From the NCBI RefSeq assembly GCF_035581345.1, contig NZ_CP141608.1:1568001-1632000 (forward strand): 64,000 bases of DNA, read 5' to 3'. Numbering within the stretch: position 1 is the stretch's first letter; the number at the start of each line of letters is the position of its first letter. The notes below the pieces were generated by a model, which saw only the letters and a program-made list of their open reading frames with translations, had not been told where the DNA came from and did not search any database. The stretch is from Pseudomonas sp. JQ170C (GTDB taxonomy: Bacteria; Pseudomonadota; Gammaproteobacteria; Pseudomonadales; Pseudomonadaceae). This document shows positions 38,301-46,173 of this stretch, piece by piece. Position numbers and translations under genes: made by a program.

Positions 38301-38377
38301 GCACTCATAGCTCAGCTGGATAGAGTACTCGGCTACGAACCGAGCGGTCGGAGGTTCGAATCCTCCTGAGTGCACCA
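38301..38377 (+). tRNA. tRNA-Arg (anticodon ACG), copy 4
   Basis: Identical to the other three. It is followed directly by the terminator of the array. Confidence 0.98.
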
Positions 38378-38385
38378 TACAACAG

Positions 38386-38413
38386 AAAGCCCGCCTATCC
38401 AGGCGGGCTTTTT
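38386..38413 (+). terminator. Terminator of the tRNA-Arg operon
   Basis: AAAGCCCGCCT and AGGCGGGCTTT form a perfect 11-bp stem with an ATCC loop and trailing T bases. Confidence 0.93.
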
Positions 38414-38709
38414 GCTTTTCTGCGTTTAGACTTTTTCTACCCGCCATGTGTTCTTTTATGTGCAGCCACCGTCGCACTGATGCGTGCATGGGGTGTCATA
38501 GCTATGTCTCGCAAACGATTGTTCTAGCCACGATTTTTTCAGCACCCTGACAGCTCAAGCGGTGTATGATTGCGCCCGTCAGCCCCGCCGGGGCTTGTGG
38601 AATACCACCATGGACTTACCCAGTAGTTACTCAATAGCAAGTTTTGCCAATCAAGATCTGACTGATTGAATCTCCCGGCGTGCTCCGCTGCTGGGAGTGG
38701 AGTTCGCCT
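38414..38709. other. 296-bp leader region of mgtE
   Basis: A TATGAT -10-like hexamer lies at 38565-38570. A short GC hairpin (AGCCCCG-C-CGGGGCT) follows within the leader. I do not see the conserved blocks of an M-box magnesium riboswitch, and no gene. Confidence 0.4.
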
Positions 38710-40152
38710 ATGACTGAAAATGAAGTAAAAAAGACGCAAGAGAGCTTGCAGGACCGCCTTGCTCAGGTGGTCGAGCTGCTGCAGCGTCAACGCGTGGTCG
38801 AAGACCTGACCCACCGTCAGGAAGGTCATCATCATGACCTGGTAGAAAACCTCGTTCACCGCCAGAACCTTGTCGAGCTGCAGCGCAAGCTCGATGATCT
38901 GCACTCTGCCGACGTCGCCTACATTCTCGAAGCCTTGCCCCTGGACGATCGTCTGGCCGTCTGGCAGTTGGTCAAGGCCGAGCGCGACGGTGACATCCTC
39001 CTCGAAGTATCCGACTCGGTTCGTGAGACGCTGATCGCCGACATGGACGATCACGAGTTGCTCGCGGCCGCCAAGGAAATGGACGCCGACGAACTCGCCG
39101 ACCTTGCGCCTGAGCTGCCGCGTGACGTTGTCCACGAGTTGATGGACACCCTCGATGCCCAGCAGCGCGAGCGCGTGCGCTCGGCGTTGAGCTATGACGA
39201 GGAGCAGGTCGGTGCGCTGATGGACTTCGAGATGGTCACCATCCGCGAAGACGTCAGCCTGGAAGTGGTACTGCGTTACCTGCGCCGGCTCAAGGAGCTG
39301 CCAGGGCATACCGACAAACTGTTCGTGGTCGATTACGACGGCATCCTCAAGGGTGTGCTGCCGATCAAGCGTTTGTTGGTCAACGACCCGGAAAAGAAAG
39401 TCGCCGAAGTCATGGCCGACGACCCGGTGGTGTTCCAGCCTGAAGAAGACGCCTACGACGCCGCACAGGCCTTCGAGCGTTACGACCTGGTATCGGCGCC
39501 GGTAGTGGACAAGAGCGGTCGTCTGATCGGCCGTTTGACCATTGACGAGATGGTCGATCTGATTCGTGAAGAGAGCGAGACCGAAGTCCTGAACATGGCG
39601 GGTCTGCGCGAAGAAGAAGACATCTTCGCCTCGGTCTGGCGCTCGCTGCGCAACCGTTGGGCGTGGCTGGCAATCAACCTGATCACGGCATTCGTCGCCT
39701 CTCGAGTGATTGGCTTGTTCGAGGGTTCGATCGAGAAGCTGGTGGCGCTGGCGGCCTTGATGCCGATCGTTGCAGGTATCGGTGGCAACTCCGGCAACCA
39801 GACCATCACCATGATCGTTCGCGCGATGGCGCTCGATCAGGTCAGCCCGGGCAACACATCGCGACTGATGCGCAAAGAGCTCGCGGTTGCCTTGATAAAC
39901 GGCCTGGTATGGGGCGGGGTGATCGGTGTGGTGGCGTACCTGCTGTATGGCAGCTGGTCGCTGGGTGTGGTGATGACAGCCGCAATGACCCTCAACTTGC
40001 TGCTTGCCGCGTTGATGGGCGTGTTGATTCCGATGACCCTGGCGCGCCTGGGGCGCGATCCGGCGATGGGCGCCAGCGTGATGATCACCGCCATGACCGA
40101 CAGCGGCGGTTTCTTTATCTTCCTGGGCTTGGCGACTATCTTCCTGCTCTAG
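38710..40152 (+). CDS. mgtE: Magnesium transporter MgtE
   Basis: A 480-residue Mg2+ channel/transporter. The N domain (about 30-145) has the superhelical acidic repeats that sense Mg2+; two CBS domains follow (about 150-275); the C-terminal membrane domain (about 300-480) has five segments. Signature pieces are AALMPIVAGIGGNSGNQTIT, which holds the pore region, and MTDSGGFFIFLGLATIF at the end. ATG 38710 was chosen for a GGAG site and family start; a few upstream in-frame codons are probably untranslated. It ends in a hairpin terminator shared with amrZ. Confidence 0.93.
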   Translation: MTENEVKKTQESLQDRLAQVVELLQRQRVVEDLTHRQEGHHHDLVENLVHRQNLVELQRKLDDLHSADVAYILEALPLDDRLAVWQLVKAERDGDILLEVSDSVRETLIADMDDHELLAAAKEMDADELADLAPELPRDVVHELMDTLDAQQRERVRSALSYDEEQVGALMDFEMVTIREDVSLEVVLRYLRRLKELPGHTDKLFVVDYDGILKGVLPIKRLLVNDPEKKVAEVMADDPVVFQPEEDAYDAAQAFERYDLVSAPVVDKSGRLIGRLTIDEMVDLIREESETEVLNMAGLREEEDIFASVWRSLRNRWAWLAINLITAFVASRVIGLFEGSIEKLVALAALMPIVAGIGGNSGNQTITMIVRAMALDQVSPGNTSRLMRKELAVALINGLVWGGVIGVVAYLLYGSWSLGVVMTAAMTLNLLLAALMGVLIPMTLARLGRDPAMGASVMITAMTDSGGFFIFLGLATIFLL

Positions 40153-40174
40153 TCGCCCTTCAAATCGCAGCCAC

Positions 40175-40201
40175 AAAAAAGCCAGCTTTCGCTGGCTTTT
40201 T
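40175..40201. terminator. Bidirectional terminator between mgtE and amrZ
   Basis: GCCAGC-TTTC-GCTGGC with six A bases before and five T after; works for both converging genes. Confidence 0.92.
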
Positions 40202-40219
40202 CAATTGCGGTGGCCGGTA

Positions 40220-40546
40220 TCAGGAAGCGTCAGCTGCCATTTCGACATCGTGGGCAATCAGGGCCACCAGCGCGTTCTGCTGGCGGTGGGAAAGTTGGCG
40301 GAAGCGTTGCAGCAACTCGCGTTCGTGCAGTGACAGCTCCGGGCTGTCCAGGCGCATGCTCAAGTCATCACCCAAGGCTCCTTCCTGGATCAGGCTCTGC
40401 TCCAGGCGGGCAATGATTTCCGAGTTCATGCTGCGGTGGTGGTTGCGCGCTACCTCGGCAATGCGCTCACGCATTCCGTCGGGCAGGCGTACGACGAATT
40501 TGTCAGCGGTGCGGCTTGAGTAAATAGCCTGTTTCATTGGGCGCAT
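40220..40546 (-). CDS. amrZ: Ribbon-helix-helix regulator AmrZ (AlgZ)
   Basis: A 108-residue Arc-family DNA-binding protein, the same length as P. aeruginosa AmrZ and closely similar: MRPMKQ start, [20 protein letters not shown] (ribbon strand), [20 protein letters not shown] and [20 protein letters not shown]. AmrZ controls alginate or other exopolysaccharide, twitching and flagellar genes and cyclic-di-GMP enzymes. ATG 40546 matches the family; the upstream frame is non-homologous. No clear Shine-Dalgarno is visible. A diguanylate cyclase and flagellar genes in this window are possible members of its regulon. Confidence 0.92.
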   Translation of the reverse strand: MRPMKQAIYSSRTADKFVVRLPDGMRERIAEVARNHHRSMNSEIIARLEQSLIQEGALGDDLSMRLDSPELSLHERELLQRFRQLSHRQQNALVALIAHDVEMAADAS

Positions 40547-40887
40547 ATAATTGACCGGTTTTAGTTCAGGGGAAGCGGTTCTCGAAATTGGCCGCACGAT
40601 GTCACTACGACCATCAGGGCGACAAAATGTTCAACCTGAATTGTGAATGAGGTACGAATCATGCCTCATTGTCGCCGGTTCCTTGGCGTCAATTCTGTGA
40701 CAAATCTTGATCCGGATAAAGGCGTTATGCCAGTACCAATTATCAGAAATGAGTACTGGTTTGAAAAGTTTTCATTTTGTTCGGTGCCAGTCCGTCGGCC
40801 CGCGCTCCATCCCTTTGCATCACAGGCGCAAGGGCCCTGCAAAGCGTCTAGAATGCGCAGGTTTCCCTTCCAGTGAGCATAGTGGCT
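40547..40887. other. 341-bp divergent region amrZ / phnN
   Basis: It holds an inverted repeat, CCAGTAC (40730-40736) with GTACTGG (40753-40759). Such a site might serve AmrZ autoregulation, but that is a guess. No gene seen. Confidence 0.4.
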
Positions 40888-41523
40888 ATGCAGCATGACG
40901 CAAGCGCGCCCCCGCGTACAGTGATCCCTGGCCGCTTGATCTATCTGATGGGGCCTTCCGGTGCCGGAAAGGACTCGTTGATCGATGCAGCGCGTGCAAC
41001 GCTCCAGAAAAACCAGGTGGAAATTGCCCAGCGCATCATCACCCGCTCGGCCGAAGCCAAGGGTGAAAAAGCGGTGGGTGTTTCAGTCGAGCGCTTCGAG
41101 CAGCTATGCGCCGAAGGTGCCTTTGCCTTGCACTGGCGTGCCAATGACCTGGCGTACGGGATACCCGTGGAAATCGACACCTGGCTGGCAAGCGGGCGTG
41201 CGGTACTGATCAACGGTTCACGGGCGCATTTGCCCAAGGCCCGGGAGCGTTACCCGAATTTACTGGCGATACTGATCACGGTCGAACCCCGGGTGTTGCG
41301 GCAACGCTTGCTGGCCCGCGGACGTGAGAGCCTCGAAGATATCGAGCGGCGCCTGACGCGAAGCCCGCAACTGTCGCTGCATGACCCTGCGATCCATCTG
41401 CTGGATAACTCCACCTCGCTGGAAGATGCCCTCAGGCGCTTGCTCGACCTGCTACGCGAGCAGGGAGTGCTGGTTCGAGAGGGCACGTCAGAAGACGACA
41501 CGCCCAGTCCGCACGTCGCCTAG
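40888..41523 (+). CDS. phnN: Ribose 1,5-bisphosphate phosphokinase PhnN (stand-alone)
   Basis: A 211-residue P-loop kinase of the guanylate-kinase fold. Walker A is GPSGAGKDSLI; also AQRIITRSAEAKGEKAVGVS, FALHWRANDLAYGIPVEID and NGSRAHLPKARERYPNLLAI follow PhnN. It phosphorylates ribose 1,5-bisphosphate to PRPP in phosphonate breakdown. None of the carbon-phosphorus lyase genes are nearby, so here it probably recycles ribose phosphates or acts with a distant phn set. The start is uncertain: ATG 40888 has only a weak ribosome binding site, and GTG 40873 would add five residues. Its 3' end overlaps the converging small gene by 36 bp. Confidence 0.85.
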   Translation: MQHDASAPPRTVIPGRLIYLMGPSGAGKDSLIDAARATLQKNQVEIAQRIITRSAEAKGEKAVGVSVERFEQLCAEGAFALHWRANDLAYGIPVEIDTWLASGRAVLINGSRAHLPKARERYPNLLAILITVEPRVLRQRLLARGRESLEDIERRLTRSPQLSLHDPAIHLLDNSTSLEDALRRLLDLLREQGVLVREGTSEDDTPSPHVA

Positions 41524-41697
41524 CCCGCCCGGCTGCTCGCCCGCGTTCGCAGCGACCCTGTCGAACACTGCCACTTGTGCCCGCATGGCCGGCGCAGTCC
41601 GAACCTGCTCGAGCGCCGCAACGCTTTCTCCTTGCACAGCCAGGCCCATTACTGCGATCAGTGCCAGGGCGTTGAGTAGAAGCAGCGTGCGGTTCAT
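41488..41697 (-). CDS. 69-residue exported peptide, unknown function
   Basis: MNRTLLLLNALALIAVMGLA is a signal peptide or membrane anchor; the mature part (about 45 residues) is unremarkable and ends GRVVF. A strong GAGGAG site lies 9 bases before ATG 41697, which is the main reason to call it. It converges with and overlaps the end of phnN by 36 bp. I do not recognise a family. Confidence 0.6.
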   Translation of the reverse strand: MNRTLLLLNALALIAVMGLAVQGESVAALEQVRTAPAMRAQVAVFDRVAANAGEQPGGLGDVRTGRVVF

Positions 41698-41975
41698 CGT
41701 GCGGGCTCCTCAAAGATCGTTTTTATAAGGGTGGAAATGCACCTCGCATGCCACCCGCTTGTTTGAATATTTATTTTTAAAATCAACTATTTACTACGGT
41801 TGCTGGGCGACGCTTTCGTGCACTCTGCAATGATGGCTCACTGCCTTGTTGCAAAATGCACGAATAGCGACATAAACCGAAGGCAAAAAGCCCCACGGAT
41901 GACATGACAAATGGTTGCATGGTGGTTAACATGCTCGCCGTCCTCCGCCGAGCAACGCCCGTTGCCGGCCTCAGT

Positions 41976-42052
41976 GTCTCAGTAGCTCAATTGGATAGAG
42001 CATCCCCCTCCTAAGGGGAAGGTTGGCAGTTCGAACCTGCCCTGGGACACCA
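41976..42052 (+). tRNA. tRNA-Arg (anticodon CCT)
   Basis: 77 bases; acceptor GTCTCAG pairs with CTGGGAC (one G-U), discriminator A, encoded CCA. The anticodon loop CTCCTAA gives CCT, reading the rare AGG codon. No integrase or duplicated 3' end follows, so it is not an occupied attachment site here. Confidence 0.97.
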
Positions 42053-42277
42053 TTCAACGCTCGGCCAAGCAGCCTTACGCGCCTAGAACAGTTCAAGAAT
42101 TCCCTACTTTCCGCTTTCCTGCGCCGGACTCGTGTGCCGTCTGATCGTCGGCTCCTGCATGGGTGTTTCGATCGACTTCGGGCCCATCGCTCAGCTGGCC
42201 AATGGCTACGTACGTTCTAGAATGTAAGCGTTTATGGCAAGGCTGGGACGACGTCGTCCGGACAAGGGAGAGAGTCC

Positions 42278-43285
42278 ATGAGTCAAGAACCGGCAGCACC
42301 GAAGGTTCCGTCAATCGCGTTCGAGCGCGCGCAGCTGCAAACCCTGCTTGACCTGATCAGCGATGGAATCTGGGACTGGAATGCCAATACCGGCTACGTC
42401 TATCGCAACCCGGGCTGGTACAAGATGCTCGGCTACGCCAGCCATTCTCTGGACAATTCGGTGTTCACCTGGGAGAGCGTTATTCATCCGGAGGACTACC
42501 CGCGTGTGATGGGCCACTTCGAGGCTTACATCACTGGGCGTGCCGAGCAGTACCGGGTGGAGTATCGCTGCCGGTGTGCCGATGGCAGTTACCTGTGGGT
42601 CGAGGACAGCGGGCATATCATCGAGCGCAATCCTGACGGTTCGGTGGCGCGGATGCTCGGTGCCCATCGCGATATCGATGCCAGCAAGCGTCTGGTGGCA
42701 CACCTGAAGCGGCAGAACCACTCCCTGGAAACAATGGTGGCTGATCGCACGCGGGAGCTGTCCTGGGTCAATCAGCAGTTGCAACGTCAGTTGGATGAGA
42801 ATCGCGATCTTGCCGAGCGCGATGCCTTGACCCTGGTCGCCAATCGCTATCTGTTGGAAAAGGTGCTGCAGCAGTCTTGTGATCGTGCGCGGCGTTTTCG
42901 TCAGCCGCTGGCGCTGGTCGCGATGGATGTGGACGACTTCAAGCCGATCAATGACCAGTACGGTCACGCGCGGGGTGATCGCGCCCTGGTCGATCTGGTG
43001 GAGCGGGTCAGGAGCTGCCTGCGCGCAACGGATCTGCTGGCCCGTTGGGGTGGCGACGAGTTTGTCGTGGTGATGGCCGATGCCTCCATCGACGATGCGC
43101 GCACGCTGGCGGAGAAGATCCGCCAGTCACTGGAGCAAGCCGCGCCCATCGGCGAGCGCCAATTGACCATGAGCTACGGCGTGGTGCAGCGACTTGCGGA
43201 CGAAGGCCAGGCGCAGATGCTGACCAGGGCTGACCGGGCCTTGTATCGGGCCAAGGCCGCGGGCAAAGACCGTGTCTGTGAGTAA
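42278..43285 (+). CDS. PAS-GGDEF diguanylate cyclase
   Basis: A 335-residue cytoplasmic protein. An N-terminal PAS/PAC domain (about 18-140; GIWDWNANTGYVYRNPGWYK, EYRCRCADGSYLWVEDSG, LGAHRDIDASKR) is followed by a short coiled coil (about 145-175) and a GGDEF domain (about 185-335). The active site GGDEF is intact at residues 258-262, and the inhibitory I-site RATD is at 249-252, five residues before it. It should therefore make cyclic-di-GMP and be product-inhibited. No transmembrane segment, so the PAS domain senses a cytoplasmic signal. It may feed the YcgR and flagellar system of this window. Confidence 0.92.
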   Translation: MSQEPAAPKVPSIAFERAQLQTLLDLISDGIWDWNANTGYVYRNPGWYKMLGYASHSLDNSVFTWESVIHPEDYPRVMGHFEAYITGRAEQYRVEYRCRCADGSYLWVEDSGHIIERNPDGSVARMLGAHRDIDASKRLVAHLKRQNHSLETMVADRTRELSWVNQQLQRQLDENRDLAERDALTLVANRYLLEKVLQQSCDRARRFRQPLALVAMDVDDFKPINDQYGHARGDRALVDLVERVRSCLRATDLLARWGGDEFVVVMADASIDDARTLAEKIRQSLEQAAPIGERQLTMSYGVVQRLADEGQAQMLTRADRALYRAKAAGKDRVCE

Positions 43286-43291
43286 CGTGGA

Positions 43292-44338
43292 TTACCAGTG
43301 TTGCGGCAGCGGCAATGGCCCGTCATGGGATGGAAACAAGGGCAGCACCTCTTCGCCCAGTTCCTGAATGATTTCCTGTGCGGGTCGTTGCGCCAGGTGG
43401 ATGCCCAGTGCCCCATGGTTCACGCCGGCATCTCGCCACTCACCGAGCAGTTCGATCAGACCCTTGCGTCCGGTCTTGAGTACGTAACCACCGCGTAGCG
43501 GGGTACGCGGGCAGTCCGGGTTCTCGTCGAGGTCAATCCATTCGTTGGTGACATGGGGGCGAAACCCAAGGTCCGGGATATGGCTGCGCCAGGCGCGGAT
43601 TTTTTCCGCAAGTTGTCTTGGGCCAGCGGAGCTGTGCGTTGCATGTGGATAGGTCAGCCAGCCATCGGCCTGCTCCCCCAGCCATTGCATCGACTGGCGC
43701 GACGAGCCGGTGACCAGCAGCGGGATAGCGCCGGTGGCCGGTCTGGGCAGCATCTGCGCACCGCTCAGGTGTCCGAGGGGCGAGGCGATGCTGCTTTCAG
43801 TGCCTTGCAGCAGTTGTCGGAAGTAGTCCACCGCCGCGGCGAAGCGTTCGCCGCGTTCGCTGTGCTCCAGGCCATATGCCGGAAACTCTACCGGCCGGTC
43901 GCCGGAGGCAATGCCCATGACCAGGCGCCCGCCCGACAGTTGATCGATGGTTGAAGCCGCTTTGGCTAGGTCGATCGGGTGGCGCAGCGAGAAGATCGCG
44001 CTGCCGGTTGCCAGGGCGACCCGCTGGGTTCCGGCGGCAAGGTAGGCCAGGTAAGTAAAGGGATCGAAGACCTGGCCCGCATCGCCAAAGTACGGGTCGA
44101 ACAGAGGGACGTCCCGCACCCAGGTCGCCGCGAAACCAAGGCGATCGATTTCGCTGACCAGGTCCGCTTGCCCGACCAGGACACTCATGTCGCCCTCGTA
44201 GAATCGCAGCGGTAAAAAGATTCCCAGCGTCAGTCGGTCCTGCGCGAACATCCGGTTGTAGCCGGGATGGCTGGCAAAGCGGGGTGCGCTCGCGCCATGG
44301 GTGCGGGCGGGAGCGATGCGTGTCAGGGTGTCGTTCAT
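43292..44338 (-). CDS. LLM-class flavin-dependent oxidoreductase
   Basis: A 348-residue luciferase-like monooxygenase-family protein (TIM barrel, FMN or F420-type; FMN expected in Pseudomonas). LTLGIFLPLRFYEGD start, EIDRLGFAATWVRDVPLFDP, SLRHPIDLAKAASTIDQLSG followed by GRLVMGIASGDRPVEFPAYG are standard blocks. ATG 44338 has GGAAGAG upstream. It lies 23 bp after a GST gene on the same strand and probably forms an operon with it. The substrate is unknown; GST plus LLM pairs often act on sulfur or xenobiotic compounds, which is inference. Confidence 0.85.
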   Translation of the reverse strand: MNDTLTRIAPARTHGASAPRFASHPGYNRMFAQDRLTLGIFLPLRFYEGDMSVLVGQADLVSEIDRLGFAATWVRDVPLFDPYFGDAGQVFDPFTYLAYLAAGTQRVALATGSAIFSLRHPIDLAKAASTIDQLSGGRLVMGIASGDRPVEFPAYGLEHSERGERFAAAVDYFRQLLQGTESSIASPLGHLSGAQMLPRPATGAIPLLVTGSSRQSMQWLGEQADGWLTYPHATHSSAGPRQLAEKIRAWRSHIPDLGFRPHVTNEWIDLDENPDCPRTPLRGGYVLKTGRKGLIELLGEWRDAGVNHGALGIHLAQRPAQEIIQELGEEVLPLFPSHDGPLPLPQHW

Positions 44339-44361
44339 GCCGATTCTCTTCCAGGTGAGTG

Positions 44362-44997
44362 TCAGGGGCCCGTCGCAGGCTGAGGCAAGCGAATGCCACG
44401 TTGCACGGCAGGGCGCTGGTTGACGCGCTCGTACCAGTCGCTCAGGTAGCGGTAGTGGCTGAAGTCGAACCCGATGACGCGCACGATGTGCATCCAGCCG
44501 AAGGTGGCGATGTCGGCGATGCTGTATTCGCTGCCGGCCAGCCACTCGTTGTGCTCAAGGCGCGTGTCCAGGGTGGCGAAGGCGACCTCGGTCAGGCGTC
44601 GAAAACGTTTGGTAACCGTGTCGATGGCCGGGATCTCGAACAGTTCGTAATGCACGCGCTGACCGAGAAGGGGGCCCATGCTCGAGGCGTGAAACATCAA
44701 CCAGGTGATGGCCGACCAGCGCGCAGCACTGTCGCCAGGCAGCAGACGGCCGGTTTTTTCCGCCAGGTACATCAGGATGGCTGCGGACTCGAACAGGGTG
44801 ATGCCGGCGCCTTCGTCCACCAGCACCGGAATGCGTCCATAGGGATTGAGTGTCAGAAACCCGGCCTGGCGATGTTCGCCTCGGTCGATCTGTACATGCT
44901 TGAGGGTGTATGGCAAACCGAGCTCTTCAAGGGCGATGGTGATCTTGAATCCATTGGGTGAGCTGTCGGTATAAAGGATCAATTCAGAGGGCTTCAT
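44362..44997 (-). CDS. Glutathione S-transferase family protein (nu-class-like)
   Basis: A 211-residue cytosolic GST. The thioredoxin-like N domain (about 5-85) has SPNGFKITIALEELGLPYTL, NPYGRIPVLVDE and LFESAAILMYLAEKTGRLLP (Glu-Ser for the glutathione carboxylate). The alpha-helical C domain has EYSIADIATFGWMHIV. The SPNGFK motif resembles YghU/YfcG enzymes. It is divergent from the LysR gene, with a 132-bp region between, and is the likely target of that regulator. Confidence 0.88.
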   Translation of the reverse strand: MKPSELILYTDSSPNGFKITIALEELGLPYTLKHVQIDRGEHRQAGFLTLNPYGRIPVLVDEGAGITLFESAAILMYLAEKTGRLLPGDSAARWSAITWLMFHASSMGPLLGQRVHYELFEIPAIDTVTKRFRRLTEVAFATLDTRLEHNEWLAGSEYSIADIATFGWMHIVRVIGFDFSHYRYLSDWYERVNQRPAVQRGIRLPQPATGP

Positions 44998-45129
44998 TTA
45001 TCGTTTTCTACCTTAGGTATGCTACTTTCTGGTCAATGCCTTGATTGCTATCCTAGATAGGCTCGGCTTGATTGAGAAACGATGAATTCTCCATTAAGGA
45101 ATTAGATTTTCTAAACAGAGGATGACCAC

Positions 45130-46011
45130 ATGGGAGCGGTTCTGCCGTTGCTCGCACTGCGTGCTTTTACCGAAACCGGGCGCCTTGGCAGCCTGAAGGC
45201 GGCGGCTGAGCGTCTGGGCGTTACGCCGGGGGCCGTCAGTCAGCAGATTCGATTGCTCGAAGATCGCATCGGTGTTGCGCTGTTTGTGCGCGGCCGCCAT
45301 GGGGTTCATCTCACCGAGGCGGGCGCACGCATTCACCCAGGGCTGTTGCGCGGCTTTGACCAGATTGAGAAGTCGCTCTCGACGCTGGAAAACCTGGCCG
45401 TTGAAAAGACCCTCACCATCAGCACGGTGCCTTCGTTTGCCTCGGCCTGGTTGGTGCCGAGAATCGGGCGGTTCAGCGAGCTGCATCCGCAGATCGAGGT
45501 GCGGGTAGAGGCGTCGGCCAAGTTGGTCGACTTCAAGCGCGACAGGATTGATGTGGCCCTGCGCCACGGCCTGGGCCATTACCCAGGTCTGGAGTCGATC
45601 CGCCTGATGGCGCCGGTGTTGCTGCCGGTTGCAAGCCCCGGGCTGCTGGCCCAGGGGCCGAAGATTCTCGAGCCGGCCGACTGCCTGAACTACCCATTGC
45701 TGCAGGACAGCGACCGCGCCGACTGGGGGCTCTGGCTGCAGGCCCATGGCGTGCAGGTGGGTGATGAAGGGCGGCGCGGGATGAGTTTTGAGGAAGACCT
45801 GCTGCTGTTGCGCGCAGCAGCAGCCGGGCAGGGCATCGCCCTGGTCCAGGACACCCACGTTCAGGAAGACATCGATTCGGGGAAGCTGGTCGTGGCCCTG
45901 GACAAGCCCTGGCCTTCACGTTTCGCCTATTACGTGGTCAGCCGTCCCGAGGCGATGCAGCGTCCCGAGGTGCAGGCCTTTATCGACTGGGTCCGGGCCG
46001 AGGCGAGTTGA
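45130..46011 (+). CDS. LysR-family regulator (GcvA-like), divergent from the GST gene
   Basis: A 293-residue LysR protein. N-terminal winged HTH (about 5-65; LALRAFTETGRLGSLKAAAE, GVTPGAVSQQIRLLED, RHGVHLTEAG) and C-terminal effector domain (about 90-290; STVPSFASAWLVPRIGRFSE, SFEEDLLLLRAAAAGQGIAL). The overall pattern is that of the GcvA/AmpR subgroup. It is divergent from the GST-LLM pair, the usual arrangement of a LysR activator and its target. The inducer is unknown. Confidence 0.9.
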   Translation: MGAVLPLLALRAFTETGRLGSLKAAAERLGVTPGAVSQQIRLLEDRIGVALFVRGRHGVHLTEAGARIHPGLLRGFDQIEKSLSTLENLAVEKTLTISTVPSFASAWLVPRIGRFSELHPQIEVRVEASAKLVDFKRDRIDVALRHGLGHYPGLESIRLMAPVLLPVASPGLLAQGPKILEPADCLNYPLLQDSDRADWGLWLQAHGVQVGDEGRRGMSFEEDLLLLRAAAAGQGIALVQDTHVQEDIDSGKLVVALDKPWPSRFAYYVVSRPEAMQRPEVQAFIDWVRAEAS

Positions 46012-46108
46012 GGCTTGATTCACACCGCCGATGCCCGGATCCGGCGCACCGTGGACTTGGCCTGATCGGCCGTCGGTACAGCGCCCGTTGGCAACCGGAA
46101 AATCAGGC

Positions 46109-46142
46109 AAAAAAATACCCGCTGCACAAGCGCGCAGCGGGT
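46109..46142 (-). terminator. Terminator of the bkd operon
   Basis: On the minus strand ACCCGCTGC-N8-GCAGCGGGT is a 9-bp stem followed by ATTTTTTT. It lies 31 bp after the lpdV stop. Confidence 0.9.
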
Positions 46143-46173
46143 CAAATCGGCCTCAGCCGCTTCAGTGTCTGTT

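Larger units (their letters stand above)
37839..38377 (+). repeat. 154-bp tandem array of tRNA-Arg plus spacer
   Basis: Four tRNA copies are separated by three 77-bp spacers. The first two spacers are identical; the third differs by two substitutions (CAGCTTCAACC for CAGCTCCAACC and GAACTGG for GATCTGG). There is no internal promoter or terminator, so all four are probably one transcript. Confidence 0.95.

Noticed and set aside
37839..38377. Regularly spaced direct repeats that resemble a CRISPR array
   Set aside because: The repeat units are tRNA-Arg genes with full cloverleaf and CCA; spacers are nearly identical, unlike CRISPR spacers, and there are no cas genes.
38414..38709. Possible M-box magnesium riboswitch before mgtE
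   Set aside because: The conserved M-box blocks are not visible; only a short GC hairpin is present.
41976..42052. tRNA-Arg(CCT) as attachment site of an integrated element
   Set aside because: No integrase, no repeated tRNA 3' end, and the downstream genes look like ordinary chromosomal genes.
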